Shown: in pieces, positions 1 through 8,399 of the stretch
How positions within the stretch are numbered: position 1 is the stretch's first letter
Layout of the letters: each line of letters begins with the position of its first letter
Assembly: GCA_003427395.1 (NCBI GenBank)
Contig: BFEA01000685.1
Coordinates: 473,390 to 495,434 of the forward strand
DNA: 22,045 nt
Source: Chara braunii
Lineage: Eukaryota > Streptophyta > Charophyceae > Charales > Characeae
Direction: 5' to 3'
Program-made: the position numbers and the translations under genes
Notes under the pieces: generated by a model
Told to the model about the DNA's origin: nothing
Database searches by the model: none
Seen by the model: only the letters and a program-made list of their open reading frames with translations

Positions 1-60
<60 letters not shown>
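1..60. repeat. 60-bp homopolymeric A tract at the window edge
   Basis: The first 60 bases are all A. It is probably the poly(A) tail of a plus-strand retroposed sequence lying to the left, or an expanded A microsatellite. A run this long is also prone to assembly error, so the true length is uncertain. Confidence 0.9.
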
Positions 61-64
<4 letters not shown>

Positions 65-78
65 AGATCATGAAGAAC

Positions 79-174
79 AACTTCTGGGTCAAGTTCAGGT
101 TTGCAGCATTGAGCATGCAAGGTGCCAACTTCTGGGTCAAGTTCAGGTTTGCACCATTGAGCATGCAAGGTGCC
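79..174. repeat. Two tandem copies of a 48-bp unit
   Basis: Bases 79-126 and 127-174 are the same 48-bp sequence, beginning AACTTCTGGGTCAAG, with one G/C difference in the middle. They are directly adjacent and in frame (48 = 16 codons), but no open frame of note covers them. This looks like a recent local duplication. Confidence 0.95.
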
Positions 175-297
175 ATCCTGGTGGACCTTGACGCCAGATT
201 TGGCTGACTAGGACTGGGGACTTCAAACCAGCAGCACCTACCTCACTTTTCGTACCCCCCAGGTTCGAATGAATTTGGACCGGAGGGCAACCTATGT

Positions 298-345
298 ATG
301 GCCAACGTCATCAGGCAACCTATGGCCAACGTCCTCAGGCAACCT
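298..345. repeat. Two tandem copies of a 24-bp unit
   Basis: Bases 298-321 and 322-345 repeat ATGGCCAACGTCNTCAGGCA plus ACCT with a single A/C difference. A partial further copy (GGGCAACCTATG) lies just upstream. It is a minisatellite-like duplication with no evident function. Confidence 0.93.
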
Positions 346-484
346 ACTCATAGTCAAGACCTGACATACAACGATTCTGGACGGATAGTGCAGGGTGTGT
401 TTGTAATCCTTACCGTTCATCAACTCAAGGGATTGGTGAGTACAACCGTGCATAGGTCTATTGCCCGCCAGTGTCTTCATGCGT

Positions 485-571
485 GAGGGTGCACGGTTTT
501 GAACCCACAACCCTCAAGCCACAATGCGCATTTCCAAATGGTGCTCTGCCCACTGAGCTAATCCGCTGCAC
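485..571 (-). repeat. tRNA-derived sequence with Pol III A and B boxes (SINE head or pseudo-tRNA)
   Basis: On the minus strand the sequence TTAGCTCAGTGGGCAGAGC (A box plus a complete 4-bp D stem, GCTC/GAGC) is followed about 50 nt later by GGGTTCAAAACC, a good B box/T-loop. A 7-nt anticodon-like loop TTGGAAA would place GGA (Ser) at the anticodon. The acceptor and T stems do not pair properly, so this is not a functional tRNA. The internal promoter spacing is what tRNA-derived SINEs and tRNA pseudogenes show. No matching poly(A) tail is seen at its 3' side (lower coordinates), so the SINE body, if any, is not delimited. Confidence 0.55.
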
Positions 572-580
572 TTGCCAACA

Positions 581-620
581 AGAAATAATAAAAAAAAAAA
601 ACAAAGAAAAAAAAAAAAAA
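581..620. repeat. A-rich tract, possible retroposon tail
   Basis: The tract is A-rich (runs of 11 and 14 A separated by CAAAG). It could be the 3' tail of a plus-strand retroposed segment covering about 61-580, or a simple repeat. The flanking bases show no clear target-site duplication. Confidence 0.6.
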
Positions 621-839
621 CTTTGCTGGAAATTAGAAAAAGGGGTTTGTAGACACCTTCATGTTGGGGTCAAGTCCCGCCGTACGGGAACAGTGAGATA
701 GGGTGTGTGTTTTTTAACATCTTTTCAACATGGTCACAGCTGACCCGAGCAAATTGCACAATATTGCCAATACCAGCTGGACTTGGCCTCAGGGGTGGGC
801 ACAAAAAACTCCCCACCCTGGCTGGGCAGCCCGCTGACA

Positions 840-909
840 TTTTGAGGGGTAGGGTAAGTGGCTTAGGAGGCCACCGTGGGTGGATGTGTGACCGCCCCAC
901 CCCTCAAAA
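840..909. repeat. 70-bp foldback with a nested hairpin
   Basis: TTTTGAGGGGTAGGG at 840-854 pairs with CCCCACCCCTCAAAA at 895-909 (14 of 15 positions). Inside it, GTGGC at 858-862 pairs with GCCAC at 870-874. A perfect 14-bp palindrome, GCCAAGCTCTTGGC, follows at 941-954. Together they could form an extended cruciform or an RNA hairpin. No gene is associated with them. Confidence 0.6.
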
Positions 910-1090
910 ACTAGGCCAGGACCCCACTGCACGGTGCGCAGCCAAGCTCTTGGCCATGCAGTGCGCCGTGGAAAGCCCATAGCCAACGGAAGAACGAGAT
1001 CCCACTGCATCAGGATATTGTTCCTGCGCCAACGGGCAACTTTAACAAAAGTGGAGAGCTTGCCCCGGTCTTACTGAAAGGAAGAGGAGG

Positions 1091-1174
1091 CTTGTTTTCT
1101 TTTCTTTTTTTTTTCTACAAAACCAAGAAGGATCTAGGCTTGCTTTTTTTTTCTTCTTTTTCTTTCTTCTTTTT
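1091..1174. repeat. Polypyrimidine (T-rich) tracts
   Basis: Two T/C-rich runs (1091-1117 and 1142-1174) are separated by a short mixed stretch. They are low-complexity sequence and resemble degraded reverse-strand poly(A) tails. Nothing else was recognised between the foldback at 840-909 and the plastid-like fragment at 1314. Confidence 0.7.
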
Positions 1175-1313
1175 GGCACTATCCCAATCACAGTGGGCCA
1201 GAACTGCAGCTATTGGCTACTGCTTCCTACCTCCGTTGCAGAGGAAGACGTGAAGGAGACGTAGGGTGGGAATCTGGCCTCTACAACAACCTGGGCTTTA
1301 AAAAAAAAGAAAA

Positions 1314-1447
1314 TGAAAGCTGTATGCTACGTTCGGGGGAAAGTAATTGCTAATCTGCTAATTCCTAGGTAAAATCGAAGAGAGGAATTACCGAGGTAGT
1401 TGCTTACCCCGTGGCGGATGTCAGCGGTTCGAGTCCGCTTATCTCCA
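1314..1447 (+). other. Plastid-derived fragment (trnA-rrn23 spacer-like), a nuclear plastid insertion
   Basis: The stretch opens with GAAAGCTGTATGCTACGTTC and a G-run. It closes with GGCGGATGTCAGCGGTTCG followed by AGTCCGCTTATCTCCA. From memory, land-plant plastid rDNA spacers between trnA-UGC and the 23S rRNA gene carry this same order: an AAAGTTGTAAGCTGTGTTCGG-type block, then, about 70-80 bp on, a tRNA-3'-half-like block ending in CTTATCTCCA. Neither the 23S start nor the trnA exon is seen on either side, so it is a short isolated piece. I infer a plastid-to-nucleus transfer. The assignment rests on recall and needs an alignment. Confidence 0.65.
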
Positions 1448-1449
1448 CT

Positions 1450-1837
1450 GGGTACTAAACTCCAAAAATCGAAAAAGGGAGATAGGTTTCCCGGGGCCGG
1501 TGTGGTGAGGGGGCACCTTCCGGCGGAGGCATGTAAGGACAGAGGGACGTTTTTCTTAGGGAGGAGTAATCTCGGGAATTTTTTGTGAGTCTTTATGAAT
1601 ATTTGAGCTTCGAATAGACACCGAAACCGCCCAGGATGAGGGGTATTTTTCCCTTCCTTCCTCTCGTTTTGTGGGGGTAGAAGGGGGTGGGGTTAGAACC
1701 GGGGGATGGAATCTTGTCAGGAGGCTCTCAATAGAGGAAAGACTGTTAGGCAAGTAGGTCAGAAGAACGAAGCTGGGATGACGCAGGCCGGTGCTGGAGC
1801 GTTTGCTCTGTGACCTAGGGGGAGCTTGAGGGTTGTG
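1450..1837. other. Left flank adjoining the insertion, no gene recognised
   Basis: This is moderately GC-rich unique-looking sequence with no coding signal, tRNA or repeat that I can identify. It is the original insertion-site flank of the retrotransposon. Joining it to 19609 onward would give the empty site. Confidence 0.6.
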
Positions 1838-1841
1838 GAGT
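1838..1841. repeat. Target-site duplication, left copy (GAGT)
   Basis: GAGT directly precedes the left LTR terminus TGTGACG and recurs directly after the right LTR terminus CGTCACA at 19605-19608. If the first T of the LTR is shared, the duplication can be read as 5 bp (GAGTT). Lengths of 4-5 bp suit Ty3/gypsy integration. Confidence 0.8.
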
Positions 1842-4198
1842 TGTGACGCCCAACCTCACGCCCGGCGCGACTTCCTGATCTGGGATGTGGGCCTGGAAGT
1901 GCGAAAAGGGGTGTGCCAAGGATTTTTGGGAAAGTGGGGGTGGAGTCCCAAGTCAGAACTGAGATCTCATGTGGCGGGGTTTCAGGGTCATAGGCGCAAT
2001 AGGGCTAAGGGACAGGTTATCTCCGGTCTGGTGGCGGTTGGCGTCACGCAGCATAAGGCAGATGATATGCGCAGTGTAACTGGGACCGTCCAATCCGCCC
2101 GTTTTAGTGATGGCGGTTCGGGAGAGGCCCGTCCGTGAGGGTTACGATTCCTATGAGTCGGACTTTCGGGTGCAGACACGTGGCATCCGTCGTCGCGCGT
2201 CCCAGTTGGGCTCCGTGGTTTCAGAGGTTCGTCGGTTGCCGCGTCGTCTGCAATTTCTGCAAGGCGCGCGCGGCCAATACGGGGCGATGGAATTCCACGG
2301 CACCACCGTGAGTTGATGGTACGGGAGGAGGAGACGGAAGGGAGGGAAATTGGTAGTGATAACGACAAAGCCGGGGGATATGAAGTATTGTGTGTTATAC
2401 GTAGTTGGGTAATCGGGGCACCTCGAATCACTGGTTACGGCACAGTGAAACTCCCTGAGCCACAATCGGTTCTCAGTTAGGCAAGGAAATTTCGGAAGTC
2501 TTCGCCTAAGATATTCTCTTCCCCAAGGATCGAAGTACCCTGAGTCCCGTTTGTACGTCATCTTGTCATTGCGGCATAGCGGAAGATTCCTCGCCTATCC
2601 CGATACTAGAGGTGCCAAGTTCGTCAACGATCGCGACTCGTCGCGCGTGGACACGTGTAGGCCGCGCACTTTCGGATCGCGCTTACACACATCCACGCGA
2701 GGTGTTCGCTTGCGCCCGGGCCTGTGGGTTATGCTTACACAAAAGTGAGAGTTATAATCCTTCATGCAAAATCGCCACGTGTCATGGATAACTACCCAAT
2801 CATATAATCACTTAGTGGTCCCACAAACAATCATTTCCGAACATGCAGGATGTCGTTACACATCAGACATCGCAACAACATCAGAACTCATACCATAACA
2901 ACGACGGATCAAAGTGACAAGCGATGATGATGACTAGGCAAAAATGACAAACATATCATTTCATCCGAGCCAATTCATCCCATGTACAAAAGAGGGAGGA
3001 CCGAGGCAGAGTGAGACATCATACAAGGACCAATATTGAAACAAAGATGTCGAAGGGAAATGAGAGCGAATCGCTCGAGCCGAAATCAAAATTTATATAC
3101 CAAATTTAAAGGAAAAGACAAAGAAAATTGCAAATCCACGTCCATNAACCTCAACTCTCTCTTCCTCTCTCCGATGTGGGCAGTNGGTCGTCACGCACCA
3201 ACCCACGAAGTCGTCACCCCGCTTAGTCCTCCTGCACCCGTCAGGTTCGCCCGCGTGCTACAGTCCGTCGTAGCCCCACGCGTCAACCTCGCGCATTCGG
3301 CACCAGCTCGTCGGGTCGCCCGATTCCCACTTCAAATCACCTCTTACTTCGCTCGTGAGCCNACCCTCACTGATCGCGCTACCCCGAGCTTCCAGCAACT
3401 GGTTAAGAGAGCGATNTAATCGCGCAGCCGGAATTTATACCGTGCATGCAGGCGCGAAGAACACGGAATTGCAAGGACTTAGAAAGGAGTTCAGGGGAGG
3501 GAGCGCCTACGTTCTGCATGACCAGATCGCGGCGTGGGGGATGTAGCTACTCTCCACGCATCGATCCGAGCATGCAGGCCGCGGGCTAACTAAGCACAGG
3601 AAAAGGGAAAGAGAGAGAGCAGGAAAGACGAAGCTCAAAAAGAAAGATACAGTTACAATGGCGCCCGCCCAAAATTACAGTTACTTGCAAGATTAAGGGC
3701 GCCGACTAATCAGAGCTCCGTTGCAGCCGCAAAAAGAAGCGCGCAAGCAGAAGGTGTTGCGCGAAAATCCTAAATTCCTAAATTCCTATCTAATGTGAAA
3801 ATGCAAAAAGCACAAATTCTGGAAAGAAAGTCCGAAGTTCAGAGAGTCGTCAAGGCTCGACAAGATTCAAAAGGAATTTAAAAGAAAATCCGAAAAGAAC
3901 GAAGCAAAATTCCCGCACGATCCCCGCGCCTAAAATCCGACATTCAGAACAAAAAGAGACGACGTCAACCATTATTACTCGCGCACATCGGCGCGCCACT
4001 CAATCGATCCTCCCAGGACTTGCCCAGCCCTGAACCCAGCCATCCAAAAAGAAGCGACGCAAAAAGACGAAGAAGCGAGGACACCGATGCAATTTCCCCT
4101 CAATCCCAATCTCCCGTAATTGGCCCAACCTTCCCATCTTAGGACCCCTCATTGTCATCGTGCAGAAAATCGCGAGGAACAGAAATTGTTTCGTCACA
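1842..4198 (-). repeat. 3' LTR (left), 2357 bp
   Basis: It starts TGTGACGCCCAACC and ends TTTCGTCACA on the plus strand. It matches the right LTR end to end at an offset of about 15,390-15,405. About 35 differences occur between 1851 and 2529, and they resume densely after 3521. The middle (2530-3520) is identical to 17928-18918, including N at 3146, 3185, 3362 and 3416. The small plus- and minus-strand ORFs inside are conserved only as part of the repeat and have no recognisable product. The TATA-like TATATAAA lies on the minus strand at 3092-3099. Confidence 0.95.
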
Positions 4199-4207
4199 TA
4201 TGTGACG
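4192..4207. repeat. Perfect 16-bp palindrome at the 3' LTR/internal junction
   Basis: CGTCACATATGTGACG reads the same on both strands. Its left half is the tip of the 3' LTR (ending at 4198). TA follows, and TGTGACGCCCA at 4201-4211 is identical to the first 11 bases of the LTR's outer end (1842-1852). The expected purine-rich tract next to a 3' LTR is missing. Similarity to the LTR stops after these 11 bases. Confidence 0.85.
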
Positions 4208-5690
4208 CCCAGGGGGTTCCAATCTTAAGCAAGCTCTCGCTTGCTTGAATCATGACACGTGTCGATCTCTCTAATTGATCGACACGCAGAGCCTTGTTCG
4301 TTGCCACTTACCGTTCGACAAGAGTGTGGACATCATCCAGGGTGGCACACAAGGCTCTATCCTACAATTTCCTCAGGAAGGGCTCTCTTCAGTCCAAGGA
4401 GGGGATCGTGCGTGCCATCGTCGTGGCACGTGCCATACATCCACACATCAGTAGCTAGCAGAGAGAGGAAAGGGAAGATGGTACATAGGGGGCGGGTCAG
4501 TCGGGAGTGGGGGTAGAAAGGGTTTCAATCCCGCGACTGTCACCGGAAGCTCCTGATATCGGACGATCCGATGGAAGCGCGGGAAGCGGGTGCCGCCATG
4601 GGGAAAGGACGCAAGGTAGTCGGGATAGAGGGTCATGAAGGTGCGAAGAAGGGCGGTTCGGAATCGATCATGGTTTTTGCATGCGGGGATAGTCCCCGTA
4701 ATCATGCAATAGACCTCGATCATGTTGTGGCCTCGCCACGCGGCACTGACGAGAAGGACATGGAGACAGAATACAGGGGTGGCGCACCTGGTAAAGACGT
4801 GCGGATGCACCGTGACAGTGAGGCGGGTGGCATAGAAGTGGCGGAAGGTTGCAGTAGGGAAGGGGTTGTGGGGGAAAGAGACCGGAATGGTAATCTGACA
4901 GAGGGTGAGGAAATCAAGGGGACGGCGGGATAACGACCGGGGATGAAGCCCGATGCCCCGCTGTCGGCGCAAATACCCTTACAAACGTATCCGCCCTGGT
5001 TTTTGCAAGTGACAGAAAATAGTTTTGGTTTAAAGTTTAAGTATACCGCGCTAGGCGCGGCCGCGTCTGTGATTTACGTTGACTGGGTGGATGACTAGAG
5101 TAGAGAGTGTGTGGGCGCGCGGATTTTTGAGGCGCGCGTGATCTTTTTATTTGATGATGACTGAAGGGTCGGCATGATCGCGGGCCGGAATTTCTTGTTC
5201 TGATTAAACAGGGATTAAAAACATTAGGTCACGTTGAATTATGTGCTTGTTTGTGACCTATGCGTACGCGCGGAGAACGACTTCGACGACGGCACCGACG
5301 GCGACGGGCAACTTCGGGCAGTGAACGGGGCGGTGTAGGGTAGCGGGCGGGGCAATGATGGCATGGTATGGGTAAGCCGGCGCGGGTGTTGGGGAGCCGC
5401 GCAACTGGGTTGTTGGCCCTGAGCGTTGCGCCGCACTGCTTTGTATGGTATTCTGCGGGTGTTGATTTTAGGCTTGGGCATAGCCCTATAGGTTACAGTG
5501 TTGGGCTACTGCTATGGAGGTTCGGGGATCGAGGCCGGATGGCGTGGCACAGCAACTGCAGCGGAGCGTCGGGACCAATGGGGTTGAGGGTCACCAGGGC
5601 TATCCCCCTCGGTTTTGTTTATGGGCGCGGCGGTGGGGCCGATCCGCGGGACTGGCGAGGTGCCAGCAGCCACGCGGTCCCTATGTTTAT
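4199..5690. other. Retrotransposon 3' internal region, part 1, no convincing gene
   Basis: After the junction palindrome there are two tight hairpins (4227-4246 and 4258-4286). From 4448 to 4972 the minus strand is open for 174 codons, and 120 codons are open on the opposite strand. The predicted protein is low in charge pattern and motif, shows no recognisable domain, and has an equally open antisense, so I treat it as chance. The stretch 5040-5690 is GC-rich, with CG-dense words such as GGCGCGGCCGCG, and nothing recognisable. Confidence 0.5.
4227..4286. repeat. Two perfect stem-loops in tandem
   Basis: AAGCAAGC (4227-4234) pairs with GCTTGCTT (4239-4246) across a 4-nt loop. CGTGTCGATC (4258-4267) pairs with GATCGACACG (4277-4286) across a 9-nt loop. 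In the element's sense direction they lie just upstream of the 3' LTR, where an RNA structure could affect 3'-end processing or plus-strand priming. That role is inference. Confidence 0.8.
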
Positions 5691-5737
5691 TTTATTTTTA
5701 TTTTNCTTNCCTTTTTTTTTTCTTCTGTTTTTATTTA
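5687..5737. repeat. T-rich tract with two ambiguous bases
   Basis: The tract is T-dominated, with N at 5705 and 5709. It is probably a minus-strand A-rich tail or simple repeat that was hard to sequence. No duplication of flanking bases is evident. Confidence 0.6.
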
Positions 5738-8399
5738 CCGCATCCCGCTCGGGGACGCGAGACGGTAGTGAGATCACGTGGGGTGTGTTGTATTCGCGGG
5801 GTTGCCCGATGGGCGGTCACGAGTTGCCCTCGTGACTGCCACAGAGTTACCCCCTTATAGTATTACGGGGAATCCCGTAGCAGCCACAGTCGTGCTCAAG
5901 CCTCCGACGAGGGGACCTGCGGGAAATGCAGTCACCGGCCGGTGGGTGGTACCGGCCAGGGGTCAGCCGGCAGTATCAGGGCCGAGCTTCTTTTGATGGG
6001 TCGGTCACCGTTCCTCGACTTGGTCCCCTCCCCCTATGAGTACCGGGGGGGTTTCGGCTCAGTACCACTTGGGAGAGACCAAGACGGTCGTTGGCGTCGG
6101 GTGCAGGCGGGCGGAGGGGCGCAATGCTAGTCGGAGGCGCGAGGGGGGCAACTGCAGAGCCGGGGGTAAGCGCTGAAAGGAGGAGCGCAGTGGCCGGAAC
6201 CAATAGGGGATTAGGCCGGGCCACTGCGGCTGTTAGGCCGACAAGGCAGAGCAGTACAGCGGTGAGTGACAGGGGTTAGTAGGTAGGAGCGAAGCTGGTC
6301 AGGCAGGAAGAAGGAGAGGATATCGGGGGCGGAGGGATGAACGGACTGACGGGCAGTAAGCCGGCGGAGCGCAGACGAGGACGAAGGAGGCAGTGGAGAA
6401 GAGGAGTAAACCTGGGCGACGAATCGCGCCAGGTGCCTGCGCACAGAAGAACGGGAGGAAGGTAGCGGGGAATGCATACCGGGCAGCGCAGAGTGGGAGC
6501 GGGGGAGACAGAGTTAAGGCGGCACAGGGGAACGAGGCAGCTGCGAGACAGGGCGGACCCGAGCGTGGGAAAGGATGAATGCACCTGACCCGAAACCGCG
6601 TCGGGGTGCGTTCGGAGGCGAGGGCGGAAGTGATGGCGATAACATATAGGGAGGAAAGCGCGAAACTCACCCGATTCGTGACAAGGACGGGTGAGAGGAA
6701 GGGCGTGCTTGAGTATTTGTGGTAGGGCGAGTTCATAAAGCAGATTAGATTTGAATGAAAGTTAGTGAGACGAGCGGTTAGTAGAAGGTAGTGCGCCGAA
6801 GCGGAGCGATGGTGGGAGCGGGGAAGAAGAAGGGGGCTGAAAAGTGTGTGTCGTGCTCATGATGGATTTAGACGATCGAAGATGCGATTCTGGGGTTTCG
6901 GCACATTGCGAGTTGAATGGCAGGCCCAGAATCGCACCTAGAGGGCCACTTTGGGCAGTACGAGCTTCGAGAGCTGCGCTGGGCTATGGCGGAGTAAGGA
7001 AGGGAGTAGCGGGGCACGAGCATAGTGGGCTAGTTTGGGGGCTGGAGTCAAGTGGGAGAGGTCTCGTTTCCGGGGGTTTAAGCCGGGGCGAGTACGATGA
7101 CGGAGTTAGGATGGGCGATAGATTAGTAGAATTAGAGTTAGTAAAGTTGGAGCTAGTAGAGGAGATTAGCTCGCTGAGCTATGGAAGAGAAGAAGATGAA
7201 ACGATTGTGTTGTCTTATTCTGAATAGATACAGGCGGGGGGAATAGGCCAGCTCGGGGTTTTGAGGTGGTGACAGTATGATAGTAGTGCTATGCTGGCGC
7301 TTAGATTAGTAGGCTGGGTGGTATGGCAATCCGGGGCTGCGCCCGGGAAGACTGAACTTTTGGACTCTTAACGCATCTGACCACAGCTCATAGGAAGATT
7401 CATTCGATTCTTCTCATCCGAACAAAGGGGGGGGCTGCGGGAATGCAACCGCGGAGGTGGGGACTTACCTGTTTGCCAGTGCGCGGTTCCGATCGTTGAG
7501 AGGAGTGGCTTCGCTCTATATCTCGACATAGGGGGATGGGCGGCGGTGTACCGTTCCTCCTGTTGGTGGAAGATTCATCCCGAGGGGCTGCCCGTTCTGG
7601 TTGCAGCGAGCCTCCTGTGCACTGATCACCTTTGGTCTTCAGACGAGCGTAGCCGCAGAAACGCCTGGTATGCACACGCAGAGAAAAACTAGTTGGGGAG
7701 GGAAGTGCATAGAACAGAAGGTTGGATATTGCCCGGCCGCACGGCGGCCAAGAAGAACTATAAGGTTGAGGGAGCCATCGGGCTGCATAAGAGGAGTCGT
7801 GGTTGCGCCAGCTGTGCGTCTTGGCTGTTGCAGTATCCGGTGGTGCTCAGTTATCCGGTGGTGCTCAGTTGGTTTTTGCCCGGCATTTTGGGTTGCCTGG
7901 GCTTTCCGCGGGAGCAGTTGGCGTGCGTTTAGCCTTGTCATACCGTTTGCTGCGCGGAATGGACTTTGCTTTGGGGTTTTAGTACGTGGCTAACTGCTGT
8001 TCAGTAAGGGGTGAGGGAAGCGGTTGGATCGAAGGGGGAGGCCGCTGTCGCAGCTTGGAAGAGTAGTGGCAAAGGGGGATCCGTTACGGCTTGGGAGTTC
8101 GTCAGGACAGTCTGCTTTAGCAGGTTCATTGCGGGGACGACCGGGCTGCAACGCATCCTGGCTACCATTGCGGGGCCCTCAGGCGCACAAAGGAACCAAG
8201 GCCCTCTCCTGCGAGTCTGAGGACACCCCTCTTGTATCTGAGAGACTTAACGATCCTTCTTTTGCCTTTCTTACTCTAAGTCTAGTCTATCGGTTCTGAG
8301 AGGAAGGCGGCAGGCGGGATTGCAACCTGTAATCCGCGCCAAGGCCTCTGTGGGAGGTTCGCCCCACCGATTGCGGGAGCTCTGTCAGAACCTAGGCGA
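5738..8399. other. Retrotransposon 3' internal region, part 2, GC-rich, no convincing gene
   Basis: This is GC-rich sequence with overlapping medium ORFs on both strands, as expected when stop codons are depleted by composition. The minus-strand ORFs at 6276-6736 read as Ser/Pro/Leu-rich low complexity. The plus-strand ORF at 6844-7227 ends in an acidic run, has no domain I recognise, and runs antisense to the element. A perfect 12-bp palindrome, CACCGGCCGGTG, sits at 5933-5944. Nothing supports a gene. Confidence 0.5.
7834..7869. repeat. Perfect 18-bp tandem duplication
   Basis: TATCCGGTGGTGCTCAGT occurs twice back to back (7834-7851 and 7852-7869) without a mismatch. It is a multiple of three but lies in no supported gene. 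Confidence 0.95.

Noticed and set aside
660-690. T-arm-like GGTCAAGTCCCGCC as another tRNA remnant
   Set aside because: No A box or D arm lies at a suitable distance on either strand.
1398-1447. Functional tRNA gene ending GGTTCGAGTCC...TCTCCA
   Set aside because: Only a T-arm-like 3' half is present, with no D arm or matching acceptor. The context fits a plastid spacer fragment better.
2107-3546. Plus- and minus-strand ORFs inside the LTRs, duplicated at 17499-18944
   Set aside because: They recur only because the LTR is repeated. They are disrupted by N bases and indels between copies, and they encode nothing recognisable.
4227-4286. Rho-independent terminators
   Set aside because: There is no U-tract after the stems, and the setting is a eukaryotic retrotransposon.
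4448-4972. 174-codon minus-strand ORF on the element's sense strand
   Set aside because: There is no domain, motif or start context, and the opposite strand is open over most of the same stretch. Composition alone can explain it.
6844-7227. 127-codon plus-strand ORF with an acidic end
   Set aside because: It is antisense to the element and low-complexity towards its end, with no family resemblance.
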